From positions 6,944,001-7,008,000 of the forward strand of contig NZ_CP108095.1 of NCBI RefSeq assembly GCF_036194065.1: 64,000 bases of DNA, in the 5' to 3' direction. Both the position numbers and the translations under genes were made by a program. The stretch is from Streptomyces sp. NBC_00239. GTDB lineage: Bacteria > Actinomycetota > Actinomycetes > Streptomycetales > Streptomycetaceae. Below are positions 1 through 8,510 of this stretch, one piece after another (the stretch's first letter is position 1; every line of letters starts with the position of its first letter). The notes beneath the pieces are model-generated. The model was not told where the DNA came from, did no database searches, and was given only the letters and a program-made list of their open reading frames with translations.

Positions 1-1364
1 GGGAGGTCGAGCTGGTGGACGGGGGCCCGGTGCCAGCCGCGGAAGGCCGCATGGATGTCCGGGTTGGGCCGGTAGACCCCGACGACGGGCTCACGGTCAA
101 GGTGGACGCGGAGCAGTTGGCCGGCGGCCGCGGCATGGGCGTGCGGGAGCTTGCGCCAGCCGGACAGGTAGACGCCGGGTACCGCTTGACCGTTCAGGGC
201 AAAGCGGGTGTGGAAGCTGTAGACGATCGCCTCGGGGCGGCCGTCGGCCTCGACGGTGCAGTAGTCGGGCCGCGTTCCGCGCTGCGGGTTGTCGGTGAAC
301 TGGTGCTGGTAGTACCGCGGGTCACTGGCGTAGTCCTTACCCTGGCGCAGCAGCATCTCGAGCTGCCCGGCGCGGCGGGCCCCGCTGCCGTGGACGACCT
401 GGACCGGTCGCCGGTGCACCGTGGCGGGGACTTGCCAGATCGCCGCCCGGGTGGCGTCCCGCGTCGCGGCCTGAACCTGAGCGGCGAAACCGTCGCTGCT
501 GTCGTCGGTGTGCAGCCGCATCAGGTGGAGGAGCTGGTGCTCGTAGGGCGCGTGGATGCGCACGCCCGCGGATCCAACCCAGAGGATTCCGGCGTATCCG
601 AGTGCGGCGAGCGGATCTTGCAGGTCCAGCGCGAGTTCCTGCGTGAGACGTCCGAACGGCACAGTGAAGTACCGGGCGCCGATGCCCATGCGCTGCTGGA
701 AGTGGACGTGGGAGCGGTCGACTTCCTGGCGCACGGCGTCGGCGTCGAGGGCCGCGAGATTGGTATGGCCGAAGCTATGGTTGGCCACGGTGACCAGCGG
801 GTCGAGGGCCAGCTCCCGCAGCTTCGGCCACGGCAGGTAGCCGCGCTCGGCGAAGTACGGCGCTGCCGCCGCCTCGACGGTCGCGTACAGCGGGTCGATC
901 AGCTGCGCGGCCACCGCTTCGGGGTCGAGTTCGGCGCTCTTGGTGAGCTGGTAGAAGGTGCCCAGGCCAGCGGCTTCGGGAAGGCGGGCGGCGATGTGCT
1001 CGGCGATCGCCGCCGGGTCGGCGTACTTCTCGATGGCGTAGACCTTGTCGCGGCTGCCCAGCCCGGTGTCGGTGAGCAGGCCCGCCGGGGAGAGCGTCAG
1101 CGGAAGGCCGCAGGCGCGCACCTGGTCGATGGCGGTCAGCGCGGAGACGGGGACGTCGTCGAAGCACAGGACGAAGTTGACCTCGGCCAGGCCCTCGCCG
1201 GCGCGGACCTGATCCAGGGAGACGACCTGGCCCAGCTCCAGCATCATGTCGAGCTGGCGGGCGAAGGTCTCCTCGGACACGGTGTGGAGCCGGTGGTAGG
1301 GGTTGGCGGGATCCACGTCGCCGATGCGGTGGTAGTTGACGCCGATGACGGTGGGTGCGGGCAT
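1..1364 (-). CDS. Polysaccharide deacetylase-like protein, 3' end beyond window
   Basis: An open frame from ATG 1364 runs uninterrupted for 454 codons to the left edge, so the C-terminus is missing. The start has a GGGAGGA ribosome site 5 nt upstream. The N-terminal part resembles the NodB fold: VNYHRIG near the start, NFVLCFDD where deacetylases have TFDDG, and NHSFGHTNL, matching the HxxxxH zinc motif. The glycine after the DD pair is replaced (FDDVP), so activity is uncertain. The later part (about residues 360-440, containing FALNGQAVPGVYLSGWRKLP) looks like a second, perhaps GNAT-type, domain. It is the last visible gene of the sugar-type cluster and may trim an acyl group from an amino sugar or glycan. 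Confidence 0.72.
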   Translation of the reverse strand, partial: MPAPTVIGVNYHRIGDVDPANPYHRLHTVSEETFARQLDMMLELGQVVSLDQVRAGEGLAEVNFVLCFDDVPVSALTAIDQVRACGLPLTLSPAGLLTDTGLGSRDKVYAIEKYADPAAIAEHIAARLPEAAGLGTFYQLTKSAELDPEAVAAQLIDPLYATVEAAAAPYFAERGYLPWPKLRELALDPLVTVANHSFGHTNLAALDADAVRQEVDRSHVHFQQRMGIGARYFTVPFGRLTQELALDLQDPLAALGYAGILWVGSAGVRIHAPYEHQLLHLMRLHTDDSSDGFAAQVQAATRDATRAAIWQVPATVHRRPVQVVHGSGARRAGQLEMLLRQGKDYASDPRYYQHQFTDNPQRGTRPDYCTVEADGRPEAIVYSFHTRFALNGQAVPGVYLSGWRKLPHAHAAAAGQLLRVHLDREPVVGVYRPNPDIHAAFRGWHRAPVHQLDL

Positions 1365-1422
1365 GCGGGTCCTCCCGGGGACGGCTGCCGCCCGGCTACG
1401 TTCGCGCCGGGCGGCAGGGCGG

Positions 1423-2205
1423 TCAGCTCAGCGCGGCCCGGCGCTGCTGATTGCTGTGGGCGACCGCGGTCAGGAGGTCCGGGCGGGCGCCGGCCGTGCG
1501 CGCCGCGGCGATGATGGCGGACAGGTCCTTGGGCAGGCACTTCCCGCCGAAGCCGGGGTCGTCGGCGAAGACGGCGGTGTGCGAGGGCTCGACGCGCGGG
1601 TCGAGGAGCCAGCCCTCGCGGACGGTGTGCCAGTCGGCGCCCATCGCTTCGGCGATCTCCCGGAACTCGTTGACGAAGGTCACCTTCGTCGCGAAGAACG
1701 CGTTCTCCATGTACTTGACGACCTCGGCCTCGGCGGCCGTGCACTGGAAGTACGTCTTGTGGGGTCCCAGGATCGGCAGCAGGGCGTCGAGGAAGTAGCC
1801 GCGGATCTCCTTCTCCCCGCCGAGGATGACGAACGACATCGTCCTCGGGTCGTCGCAGACGGGGTTGAAGTAGGTGCTTTCCCCGACGTACTCGGGGCTG
1901 AAGCAGATGTCCCTGCCGGTCGCGGCGGCCAGCTGGGCGGTGGTGCCGGGAGGCACCGTGGACTTCAGCAGGATCCGCTGCGTGGGGACCCGCTTGATGG
2001 CGTCGACGACGTGGGTCACGTCGCACTCCCCGTCGGCCCCGGACGGGGTGTTCACGCACACCACCGCGAAGTCGCACTCCTCCAGGGCCGCCTGCGGGTA
2101 CGAGCTGTCGTGCGCCTGGTCGTAGGTGACCAGCTCGGCCCGGTCGTGGAACAGGTCCCGCATCGAGTGGCCAACGTGGCCCATGCCGATGATGCCTATC
2201 TTCAT
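1423..2205 (-). CDS. Short UDP-glucose/GDP-mannose dehydrogenase-family protein
   Basis: This 260-residue protein begins with a Rossmann motif (MKIGIIGMGHVG). It keeps the residues of NDP-sugar 6-dehydrogenases: VNTP near 52, STVPPGT near 82, K164 and N168 in EVVKYMENAF, and the catalytic cysteine C223 in GFGGKCLPKD. Family members usually exceed 400 residues; this one stops just after the catalytic cysteine helix and lacks the C-terminal nucleotide-sugar-binding domain. A GGAGG site lies 5 nt before the ATG, which comes 1 nt after the aminotransferase stop. It should oxidise a sugar or related alcohol with NAD, but the substrate may not be a normal nucleotide sugar. Confidence 0.85.
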   Translation of the reverse strand: MKIGIIGMGHVGHSMRDLFHDRAELVTYDQAHDSSYPQAALEECDFAVVCVNTPSGADGECDVTHVVDAIKRVPTQRILLKSTVPPGTTAQLAAATGRDICFSPEYVGESTYFNPVCDDPRTMSFVILGGEKEIRGYFLDALLPILGPHKTYFQCTAAEAEVVKYMENAFFATKVTFVNEFREIAEAMGADWHTVREGWLLDPRVEPSHTAVFADDPGFGGKCLPKDLSAIIAAARTAGARPDLLTAVAHSNQQRRAALS

Positions 2206-2206
2206 G

Positions 2207-3280
2207 TCAGCCTCCGAGGGGCAGGGGTGAGGGGAACGCTTCGAGCCGGCAGGCCACCGCGCGGGCCGCGAGAGCGCTCGCGGCCGGGGTGCTCGTCCGG
2301 TGGGGAGCGAAGTACGGGCTGTGGTGCATGGGGGCGTAGGAGTAGCGGAGCGTGTCGACCTCGATGCCGCTGTCGGCCAGCTGGTGGGCCATGTCCGCGG
2401 CGTCGCCGGCGTCGGCGCACACGGCCACCAGTCCGTATCCGCCGTGTTCCAGGACGCCGCCGGACTGCGGAGCCTCCTGCCAGTCGATGCCGGTGGCCTC
2501 GAACGCGGCCTGCGCCGTCTTGCGCAGCGTGGCGAAGCGGGAGCGCAGCGCGCCGACGTCCGTGCTCTGGTCCAGGGCCCAGGCCGCGCCCAGCGCGTTG
2601 ATCTTGAAGTTGCTGCCGAACTGGCCGGCGAAGGGGCCGGTGGGATCCAGCCGGGTGCCGGTGAATTTCGTCTGCTGCCCGAAGTTGCGCACGGCCAGGA
2701 CCCGCTCGGCGAGCTCGGGGTTCCGGGTCAGGCAGGCCCCTCCCTCGCCGGCCTTGATGGGCTTGCGGCCGTGCAGGCTCAGGCAGATCACGTCGGCGCT
2801 CTCCGCCAGCGTCTGCGGGCCCAGCCGCAGGAGGGGGGCCTGGGCGGCGTCTACGATCACCGGGATGCCGCGCTGGCGGAGGTCGGCGAGTACCTGGGGG
2901 TCCTCGTCCCAGTAGCCCCACATCGGGACCGGGATCACGGCGGCCAGCGGACCGGCCTTCGCCGCCGTGTTCAGGGCGTCCGCCTCCAGACCGTAGGAGC
3001 CGGGCCGGCAGTCGACGAACACGGGTTCGGCGCCCACCGTGGCGACCGCCAGCCCGGTCATCGACGGTCCCAGCGCCGAGACCGCGACACGGTCTCCCGG
3101 CTGAACGCCGACGGCGTGCAGCGCGCAGACCAGAGCGGCGGTGCCCGAGGAGACGCACAGCGCGTAGGGGGCGTCGAGAAGCGAGGCCAGGTGCTTCTCC
3201 AGGGTGCGGACCACCTCGGCGTTGCCGGTGCCGCCGTCGGCGATCGCGAGGTCGAGCAGCTGGCTGGTCACGCGGTCCAT
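2207..3280 (-). CDS. DegT/DnrJ/EryC1-family PLP aminotransferase
   Basis: A 357-residue PLP sugar-aminotransferase-type protein. The ATG at 3280 has GGAGG 7 nt upstream and overlaps the oxidoreductase gene by 13 nt. Visible motifs are CVSSGTAAL (39-50), VIVDAAQAP (141-149, with the cofactor-binding aspartate D144) and SLHGRKPIKAGEGG (168-181), in which K173 is the expected Schiff-base lysine. The family converts keto-sugars or keto-cyclitols to amines. The preceding Gfo/Idh/MocA dehydrogenase would supply the ketone, so the pair probably makes an amino sugar or aminocyclitol. The substrate cannot be read from sequence. Confidence 0.9.
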   Translation of the reverse strand: MDRVTSQLLDLAIADGGTGNAEVVRTLEKHLASLLDAPYALCVSSGTAALVCALHAVGVQPGDRVAVSALGPSMTGLAVATVGAEPVFVDCRPGSYGLEADALNTAAKAGPLAAVIPVPMWGYWDEDPQVLADLRQRGIPVIVDAAQAPLLRLGPQTLAESADVICLSLHGRKPIKAGEGGACLTRNPELAERVLAVRNFGQQTKFTGTRLDPTGPFAGQFGSNFKINALGAAWALDQSTDVGALRSRFATLRKTAQAAFEATGIDWQEAPQSGGVLEHGGYGLVAVCADAGDAADMAHQLADSGIEVDTLRYSYAPMHHSPYFAPHRTSTPAASALAARAVACRLEAFPSPLPLGG

Positions 3281-4260
3281 GACAGGCCCTCCTTCTTCAG
3301 CAGCGAGTCGAACGCCTCGTACACGGGGAGCAGGTCCTCGAGCCGCGCGAGGTGGCTCGGGGCGGTGCCGGTCCGCAGGAGGTCCCGGAAGGCGGCCAGC
3401 TCGGGGCCGTATCCGGCGTGCGCGTAGCCGCCCGAGGCCGGGGAGCGGCGCCACAGGACCCGGGGACCGGGGTACTCCGCGACGTGCGGGTCGCCGCCGC
3501 TCGGGCGCAGCTGCAGCTCGGACAGGTCGCGCAGGGACAGCACGTCGCCGCGGGAGGTGGTGACGTGGACGGAGTGGTGGAAGCCGGCCGCGCAGCTGCC
3601 GAACTGGACTTCCACCCGGGTTCCGGCGGCGGCGTCGCTGGAGACCATGGAGCACAGGCGCCCACGGTCCACGGAGATCATCTGGCCGGCCGGGGAGGAC
3701 GTGCCCGGCAGGAGCATCTCGGCCAGGTCGATGGCGTGGATTCCCTGCGCGGCGAAGAGGCTCGCTTCCAGGGACATGTCCGGTCCGAAGGTGTCCACGG
3801 GCTTGCGGGCCACGTGATCGACCCGGACGCAGCGGGCCGTTCCGTACCGGCCGGAGTCCAGGGCGTTGACCAGCTGGCGCACGCCCTCCGCCCACCGGAA
3901 GTTCATGCCGACGCAGCAGGTCACCTCGGCCTGCCGGGCCAGCGCGATGAGGGAGTGCAGGCCCTCCAGGTCCGGGGCCGGGGGCTTCTCCACGAAGGTG
4001 TGCAGTCCGGACTTGATCGCCCACGCGGCGTGCTCGGCCTGTTCGGTGACGGGCAGCGCGATGAGCGCGGCGTCGAAGACGGCCGGGTCGACCTCGCCGG
4101 CCGAGGAGTAGGTCTGGGGGATCATCCACTGGGCGGCGAGCTGCTTGGCGCGCTCGGTGTCCTGGTCGACCAGGGCGGACAGGGGCAGGCCGGCGGAGCA
4201 GGCTGCCGGCAGCAGGGTGTCGCCGCCGTGACCGCCGGCGCCGATGAGCAGGGAACGCAT
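3268..4260 (-). CDS. Gfo/Idh/MocA-family oxidoreductase
   Basis: A 330-residue NAD(P)-dependent dehydrogenase with an N-terminal Rossmann motif (LLIGAGGHGG) and the family hallmark FVEKPPAPD near residue 90. GMNFRW and later SLFAAQGIHAIDLAEMLL belong to the catalytic alpha/beta domain. The ATG has a GGAG site 6 nt upstream, and the gene overlaps the aminotransferase by 13 nt, so the two are coupled. The family oxidises hydroxyls of sugars, inositols or sugar phosphates. With DegT and HAD proteins in the same cluster, the set recalls NtdABC or RifKLM amino-sugar chemistry, which is an analogy only. Confidence 0.9.
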   Translation of the reverse strand: MRSLLIGAGGHGGDTLLPAACSAGLPLSALVDQDTERAKQLAAQWMIPQTYSSAGEVDPAVFDAALIALPVTEQAEHAAWAIKSGLHTFVEKPPAPDLEGLHSLIALARQAEVTCCVGMNFRWAEGVRQLVNALDSGRYGTARCVRVDHVARKPVDTFGPDMSLEASLFAAQGIHAIDLAEMLLPGTSSPAGQMISVDRGRLCSMVSSDAAAGTRVEVQFGSCAAGFHHSVHVTTSRGDVLSLRDLSELQLRPSGGDPHVAEYPGPRVLWRRSPASGGYAHAGYGPELAAFRDLLRTGTAPSHLARLEDLLPVYEAFDSLLKKEGLSWTA

Positions 4261-4305
4261 TCATCACTCCATTCAGGAAGTGGGCATGGGCATGACAGAC
4301 GACCT

Positions 4306-4342
4306 CGTGTGCGGGCAGGGCCCGGCCGTTTTCGGGCACACG
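4306..4342. repeat. Inverted repeat upstream of the oxidoreductase gene
   Basis: CGTGTGC (4306-4312) is matched by GCACACG (4336-4342) around a GGGCCC-containing loop. It sits in the 117-nt gap between the APH-like gene and the Gfo/Idh/MocA gene, so it could be a weak internal terminator or leader hairpin. There is no T tract. Confidence 0.35.
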
Positions 4343-4377
4343 GGTGTCGTCAGAAGGTGCGGGGGGTGAGGGAGGGG

Positions 4378-5376
4378 CTAGCTGTCGTGGTCAGGCAGGC
4401 GGAGCTGCTGGGGCGCGGGCGGTTCTTTCCGCTCGCGCAGGCCGAGCGGGTCCTGTGGGCGCTGGCGGCGCCGGTTCGTCCACCAGGCTCCGACCGCGTT
4501 GGCCTGGGTCTGGTAGGCGGGGACGTCGTAGGCGTACCCGAGGCGGGCGATCTCGCCGTTGAGGATCACGACGAAGCCCTCGATCGCGGCTACCTCGGCC
4601 TCCTCCAGTGGCCGGATGCTGCGATAGCCCGCCAGGAGGTCCGCGGCCCGGGCCTGCTGGTAGCGGGCCCGCTCGCCCTGGAGGACGAAGAACCCGGTGG
4701 CCAGGAGCTTGGCGAGGTCGAAGACCGGTGGGGCGTGCATGACCTTGTCGAAGTCGATGAACCCGAACCGGCCGCCACCACTGCCGGCCACGACGTTGTC
4801 CCAGTGCAGGTCGCCGTGGATGGGCTGGGGCCGCAGGGACGCCAGGTCCTGGGCCAGGCGGGGAAGGATCCGGTCCCGCCACAGATGCCGGGCCACGTAC
4901 CAATGTGGCAGCTCCTGGTCCGGGGAGGGAACCGGGCCGCGTTCGAAGGTCAGGCGGCGGTCGGTGAAGTCGCCCGCGTCCGGCCGGGCCAGCTCCGAGT
5001 GGAGCCGGGCAAGATCCTGGCCCAGTCCGTACGGGTCGCTCCGGTCGGCGCCGCCCTTGCCGATCCAGGTGCACACGTGAACGGTCTGCGGGCCGCCCTT
5101 GGTCTCCACCGTGCCGACGGCCAGCGTCTGCGGACACTCCACACTGTTGACACCGTCGACCAATCCGCCGATCCGGCTGATCAGAGCGGCCGGTTTCGGC
5201 GTCAGCCGAACGGCCACCTCCGGTGCCTGGGAGGACGCCGGGACGCCACGCCAGACCGCGGCCATGGTGCCGCCGGCCACCGGTTCGAACCGGTAGTCCG
5301 CCGCGTGCCACGTCCCGCTCACGCGGGCCAGGGCGTCGCTGAGCAGCTGCTCGCTGGCGCTGTCGTCGGCCGACAT
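4378..5376 (-). CDS. APH/choline-kinase-like phosphotransferase
   Basis: A 332-residue protein-kinase-like small-molecule phosphotransferase. The Brenner motif is clear: PIHGDLHWDNVV (185-196) with catalytic D189 and N194, followed by FGFIDFDKV with the magnesium aspartate D208. The N-lobe has GGTMAAVWRG and VAVRLTPKP, consistent with ATP binding. It starts 22 nt after the preceding glycosyltransferase-like gene. Relatives phosphorylate aminoglycosides, homoserine, choline or sugars. In this cluster it could be a biosynthetic sugar kinase or a self-resistance enzyme; sequence alone does not decide. Confidence 0.85.
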   Translation of the reverse strand: MSADDSASEQLLSDALARVSGTWHAADYRFEPVAGGTMAAVWRGVPASSQAPEVAVRLTPKPAALISRIGGLVDGVNSVECPQTLAVGTVETKGGPQTVHVCTWIGKGGADRSDPYGLGQDLARLHSELARPDAGDFTDRRLTFERGPVPSPDQELPHWYVARHLWRDRILPRLAQDLASLRPQPIHGDLHWDNVVAGSGGGRFGFIDFDKVMHAPPVFDLAKLLATGFFVLQGERARYQQARAADLLAGYRSIRPLEEAEVAAIEGFVVILNGEIARLGYAYDVPAYQTQANAVGAWWTNRRRQRPQDPLGLRERKEPPAPQQLRLPDHDS

Positions 5377-5398
5377 TCCCGTTCACCTTTCCTACCGC

Positions 5399-6736
5399 CT
5401 ATCGCGGCGTCTTGGCCGGGGCCTGCTGGCCGTGCCGCAGGTGCCCGTGCAAGGCCGGCCAGAAAGCCAGACCCTCCACTGGCCAGGATGCCAGTACCCC
5501 GGCGACCCTCCGGCCCAGTCCCATGTCGCGCTGCTGACGCGTCGTGGCCACCAGCCCGGGAAGGACGGGGTAGGCAGCCAATGCTGCCACCGTCGCGATG
5601 CCGGCCGCAGAGCTTCGCCGGCGAATCACCCGGTGGGATTCAGCCGCGATTCCCGCCGTGACCGCCGCGGTGCTCAGCCCCCACGCCACGGGAATCGCCA
5701 GGTGGCGGGCCCGCAGCAGCCGGACCTCCCATTCCGAGAGGTTCAGCAGCCCCTGGGTGCGGCACCAATCGACCGTGATGGAGAAATTGAGCAGGCCGCG
5801 CAGCCAGGCGGTCTGCTGCAGTACGAGGTCACGGGCGGTACGGGGGACCTCGGCGATGTCGCGGCTCATCAGCAGGCCGATCGGCTCGCCCGCGAGGCGG
5901 GCCACCCATCCCAGGAGGAGCCCGTCGGCGTAGGCGTAGCGCGGGAACCCGCCGATGAACTGCAGGAAGTCACTGCGGATGAACTCACCGTGTCCGAATG
6001 TCGAGTACGGCGAGGTCCTGGACCACACCGTGTCACCGGACAGGCCCTGCGTGTTGCGGGACACGTAGTGCGACAGGGTCCACCAGGTCTGCAGCACGGC
6101 GTTTCCCGCGGCCACCTTCCCGCTGCCCTCGCGGTCGGGGACCACGTAGTCGACCAGCTGCTGGAACAGCCGCACGTCCGGCGCGGCGGCGATCTGCTGC
6201 CGCAGTTCGGCGAAGGTCTCCGGCTGCGGCCGCGAGTCGGCGTTGTAGACCCCGATCCACAGCGACTCCGTCTCCGCGGCCGCCGTGAACCGCTCCCGCG
6301 CCCACTCGACCGCGAGATCGAGCTGGGCCGCACGGTAGGGGCACACCTCCTGGCAGTGGAGCAGCACGAGCGAGTCCGGCCCGCCGGCGTCGGCGGTGAG
6401 AGCCTCCTCCAGCAGGGCGTGCGTGGTCGGCCCGGTCTGATCCGACTCCTTGACGGTCGTCACCAGGACCACCGCGTCCACCGTCTTGTCCAGTACGAGG
6501 CGGCGCCAGAAGCGCACGGTGTCCTCGGCGAGGTCGGTCTCCTGGAACATCGGCACGACGCACACCATCCGGGCAGCGTCGTCCCGGCCCGCGGACAGGG
6601 CCACGGGCAGCGCCTGCAGGGCGCGGCTACGCCGTACCTGCCGCCACTCCAACGCCCGGCGTGCCACGAGAGCGGTCGCCAGCACCCCGGCGGCCAGCGA
6701 GGCTCCCGAGGAGCGCGTACGCGTATCCGATGCCAT
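5399..6736 (-). CDS. GT2-like membrane glycosyltransferase
   Basis: A 445-residue protein. An N-terminal hydrophobic stretch (residues 12-27) is followed by a soluble domain beginning MVCVVPMFQE, with VYNADSRPQP near 175 in the position of a GT2 DxD motif, GHGEFIRSDFLQFIGGFP, and a C-terminal membrane region (from about 350). The ATG at 6736 has AGGAG 7 nt upstream, so the 110-nt overlap with the upstream glycosyltransferase gene is probably real; M57 (6568) is the fallback. It may build or polymerise a lipid-linked glycan at the membrane. Donor and acceptor are unknown. Confidence 0.75.
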   Translation of the reverse strand: MASDTRTRSSGASLAAGVLATALVARRALEWRQVRRSRALQALPVALSAGRDDAARMVCVVPMFQETDLAEDTVRFWRRLVLDKTVDAVVLVTTVKESDQTGPTTHALLEEALTADAGGPDSLVLLHCQEVCPYRAAQLDLAVEWARERFTAAAETESLWIGVYNADSRPQPETFAELRQQIAAAPDVRLFQQLVDYVVPDREGSGKVAAGNAVLQTWWTLSHYVSRNTQGLSGDTVWSRTSPYSTFGHGEFIRSDFLQFIGGFPRYAYADGLLLGWVARLAGEPIGLLMSRDIAEVPRTARDLVLQQTAWLRGLLNFSITVDWCRTQGLLNLSEWEVRLLRARHLAIPVAWGLSTAAVTAGIAAESHRVIRRRSSAAGIATVAALAAYPVLPGLVATTRQQRDMGLGRRVAGVLASWPVEGLAFWPALHGHLRHGQQAPAKTPR

Positions 6737-7613
6737 GAACGATCTCCTGACAGGTCAGCACCGCCACCACCCGGACGGGGGACGCGGTGATCCGGCGCCG
6801 CCGGTCGACGGCGTTGTGCCACATGAGGTTCGCCGCGATGGTGCGGCTGACTGCGAGGGGTGAGTCCTGCCGGTAGCCCCGGTGCCGCCACAGGACGGCG
6901 CGGGCCCGGCCGCTGCGCCAGCAGCGGACCATGTACTGCCGGAACTCGCTGGGATGATCGTGGTGGATCGCCATCCGCGGGCTCAGAACCGCCCGCTCTG
7001 CGAGGAGCATGCGCCGGCCGAGCTCCACGTCGCTGTACGCGGGCAACAGCGCATCGAACCCGCCGCTGCCCAGGAGCGCTTCTCGCCGGTAGGCGCTGTT
7101 GCCGCCGTTGACGTACGGGGCCCCGACGATGTCTGCGCTGGAGGAGTCGTCCGTGTACCAGGAGCCGAAGGTCTCGTAGTAGTAGATCCCGTCGCGCAGC
7201 TGGCTGTAGAGGTTCGAGGGGGCGGTGGCGATCACCCGCCCGCCGAACGCGGTCGATCCGGGGTACTCGGCGCTCATACGTACGAGCTCGGGAAGCCAGG
7301 TGTCCGCCGGCACGCAGTCGTCGTCGAGGAAGGCCAGCAGGTTCCCCCGGCTCTCGTTGATCCCCGTGTTCCGGGCTCGGGCGATGCCCAGGCGCTGAGG
7401 CAGGACGATGACGCACAGGTCCTCCTCGACGCCGGTCAGCCACGGGTAGCGGGGACATCCGTCCAGAACGAGCACGATCTCGTACGACGTCGTCGGCAAG
7501 GCGGCGAACTGGGCCCGTACGGCCTGGACCAGCCGCTTGCAGCCGGTGTCCCGGGCCGTGGCGACGATGATGCTCACGGCGGGAGCGCGCGGTCCGCCCT
7601 CAGCGGTGCTCAC
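6627..7613 (-). CDS. Family 2 glycosyltransferase
   Basis: A 328-residue GT-A glycosyltransferase. I chose GTG 7613 because it overlaps the upstream HAD stop in a GTGA quartet and has AAGGA 8 nt upstream; an ATG at 7640 is possible. The fold opens with VSIIVATARD, contains VLVLDG and GIARARNTGI, and carries the metal-binding FLDDDC motif (aspartates 97-99). YVNGGNSAYRREALLGSGGFD and DVELGRRM are typical acceptor-side motifs. It should transfer a sugar from a nucleotide donor with the membrane GT2-like protein encoded next to it. Confidence 0.9.
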   Translation of the reverse strand: MSTAEGGPRAPAVSIIVATARDTGCKRLVQAVRAQFAALPTTSYEIVLVLDGCPRYPWLTGVEEDLCVIVLPQRLGIARARNTGINESRGNLLAFLDDDCVPADTWLPELVRMSAEYPGSTAFGGRVIATAPSNLYSQLRDGIYYYETFGSWYTDDSSSADIVGAPYVNGGNSAYRREALLGSGGFDALLPAYSDVELGRRMLLAERAVLSPRMAIHHDHPSEFRQYMVRCWRSGRARAVLWRHRGYRQDSPLAVSRTIAANLMWHNAVDRRRRITASPVRVVAVLTCQEIVHGIGYAYALLGSLAGRRGAGDRSRGTPGVGVAAGTA

Positions 7614-8209
7614 GACAGCAGTCCTTTCGATATGAGGCACTCGTTCAGCGCCCGTGCGGATGTGAAGGTGTGCCCGGTCATTCCGAGGACCTCGCCGGCG
7701 GCCACCCAGGAGGGGGTGTCATCGACGTACAGCGCCTCGTGGAACGCGAAGCCGCCGAGCCGTGCGGCTTCCTGGTAGCAGCGGGGGTCGGGCTTGAGCA
7801 GGCCCATCTCGGCGGAGCCGAGCACCAGGTCCGCCACGTCCGATATCCCGTGGAAGGCGAGATCCGAACGCAGTCGGCCGTTGGCGTTGGACAGCAGGAC
7901 GACACGCACCCCCCGGTCCCTGACCGCCTTGAGGCAGGCCACGGCCTGCGAGTCGAGGTCGCCGTGGTACCGGAGCCATGCCTCGACCGCGCCCGGCCCC
8001 ACCAGCGCACCGACTTCGGCGCGCCACGTGTTGTGGTCGATGGCCCCGGCCATGGCCAGGCGCCCGGGCTGGGACTTCAAGACAGCGGGCAGGAGCGATC
8101 CTTCGGCAAGTCCGTGCCGGCGCTCGATCGCCTCGGCGACGCCCCGGTCGAACTTGATCAGTACATCGCCCACGTCGCAGAGCACAGTGGTCAAGACGTT
8201 GTGCACCAC
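7610..8209 (-). CDS. HAD-superfamily hydrolase
   Basis: A 199-residue HAD phosphatase of the YihX/epoxide-hydrolase-like type. GTG 8209 follows an AGGGAGGGG ribosome site; a longer frame upstream has no such support. Motif I is CDVGDVLIKFD (D12 nucleophile), motif II is VVLLSNANGRL, motif III lysine is in GLLKPDPRCYQ, and motif IV is ALYVDDTPSW. It probably removes phosphate from a sugar phosphate feeding the amino-sugar genes. It is coupled to the glycosyltransferase by a GTGA overlap. Confidence 0.85.
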   Translation of the reverse strand: MVHNVLTTVLCDVGDVLIKFDRGVAEAIERRHGLAEGSLLPAVLKSQPGRLAMAGAIDHNTWRAEVGALVGPGAVEAWLRYHGDLDSQAVACLKAVRDRGVRVVLLSNANGRLRSDLAFHGISDVADLVLGSAEMGLLKPDPRCYQEAARLGGFAFHEALYVDDTPSWVAAGEVLGMTGHTFTSARALNECLISKGLLS

Positions 8210-8510
8210 AGCCGACCCCTCCCTTAGACCGTGCCGCCGGGCCCGCATGGCCGGGGTGATCCGGCCGCGCTGGAACCCGCGCTGCGCGCCGGTCTGAAGA
8301 ACCTTGCGGCGTATGCCGCACGGGCTGTTCACCTCCACAGGACATCCCATGGGCCTGTGGCACGGAAAGGGCGCGCGCTGTGGCGGTTCGGATGCCGGGG
8401 TGTGGCACCGTGTGGCGGGCTGTGGCGCTCCGCTTGGGCACACGTCGTCGCTGGCCCACCCGTCTCGCACCGTGATTCCGGACGGCCGGAGGCCCGACAG
8501 CCGGAGCGCT
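8210..8510. promoter_or_regulatory. Leader region with five TGTGGC repeats
   Basis: This 301-nt gap between the two HAD genes contains no convincing gene. It holds five TGTGGC copies at 8356, 8379, 8401, 8411 and 8421 (GCCACA on the transcribed minus strand). Their 23, 22, 10 and 10 nt steps approximate whole helical turns, and the last three are tandem 10-mers. Such phased repeats suggest an operator for the operon that starts at 8209. I could not identify a convincing -10. Confidence 0.5.
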
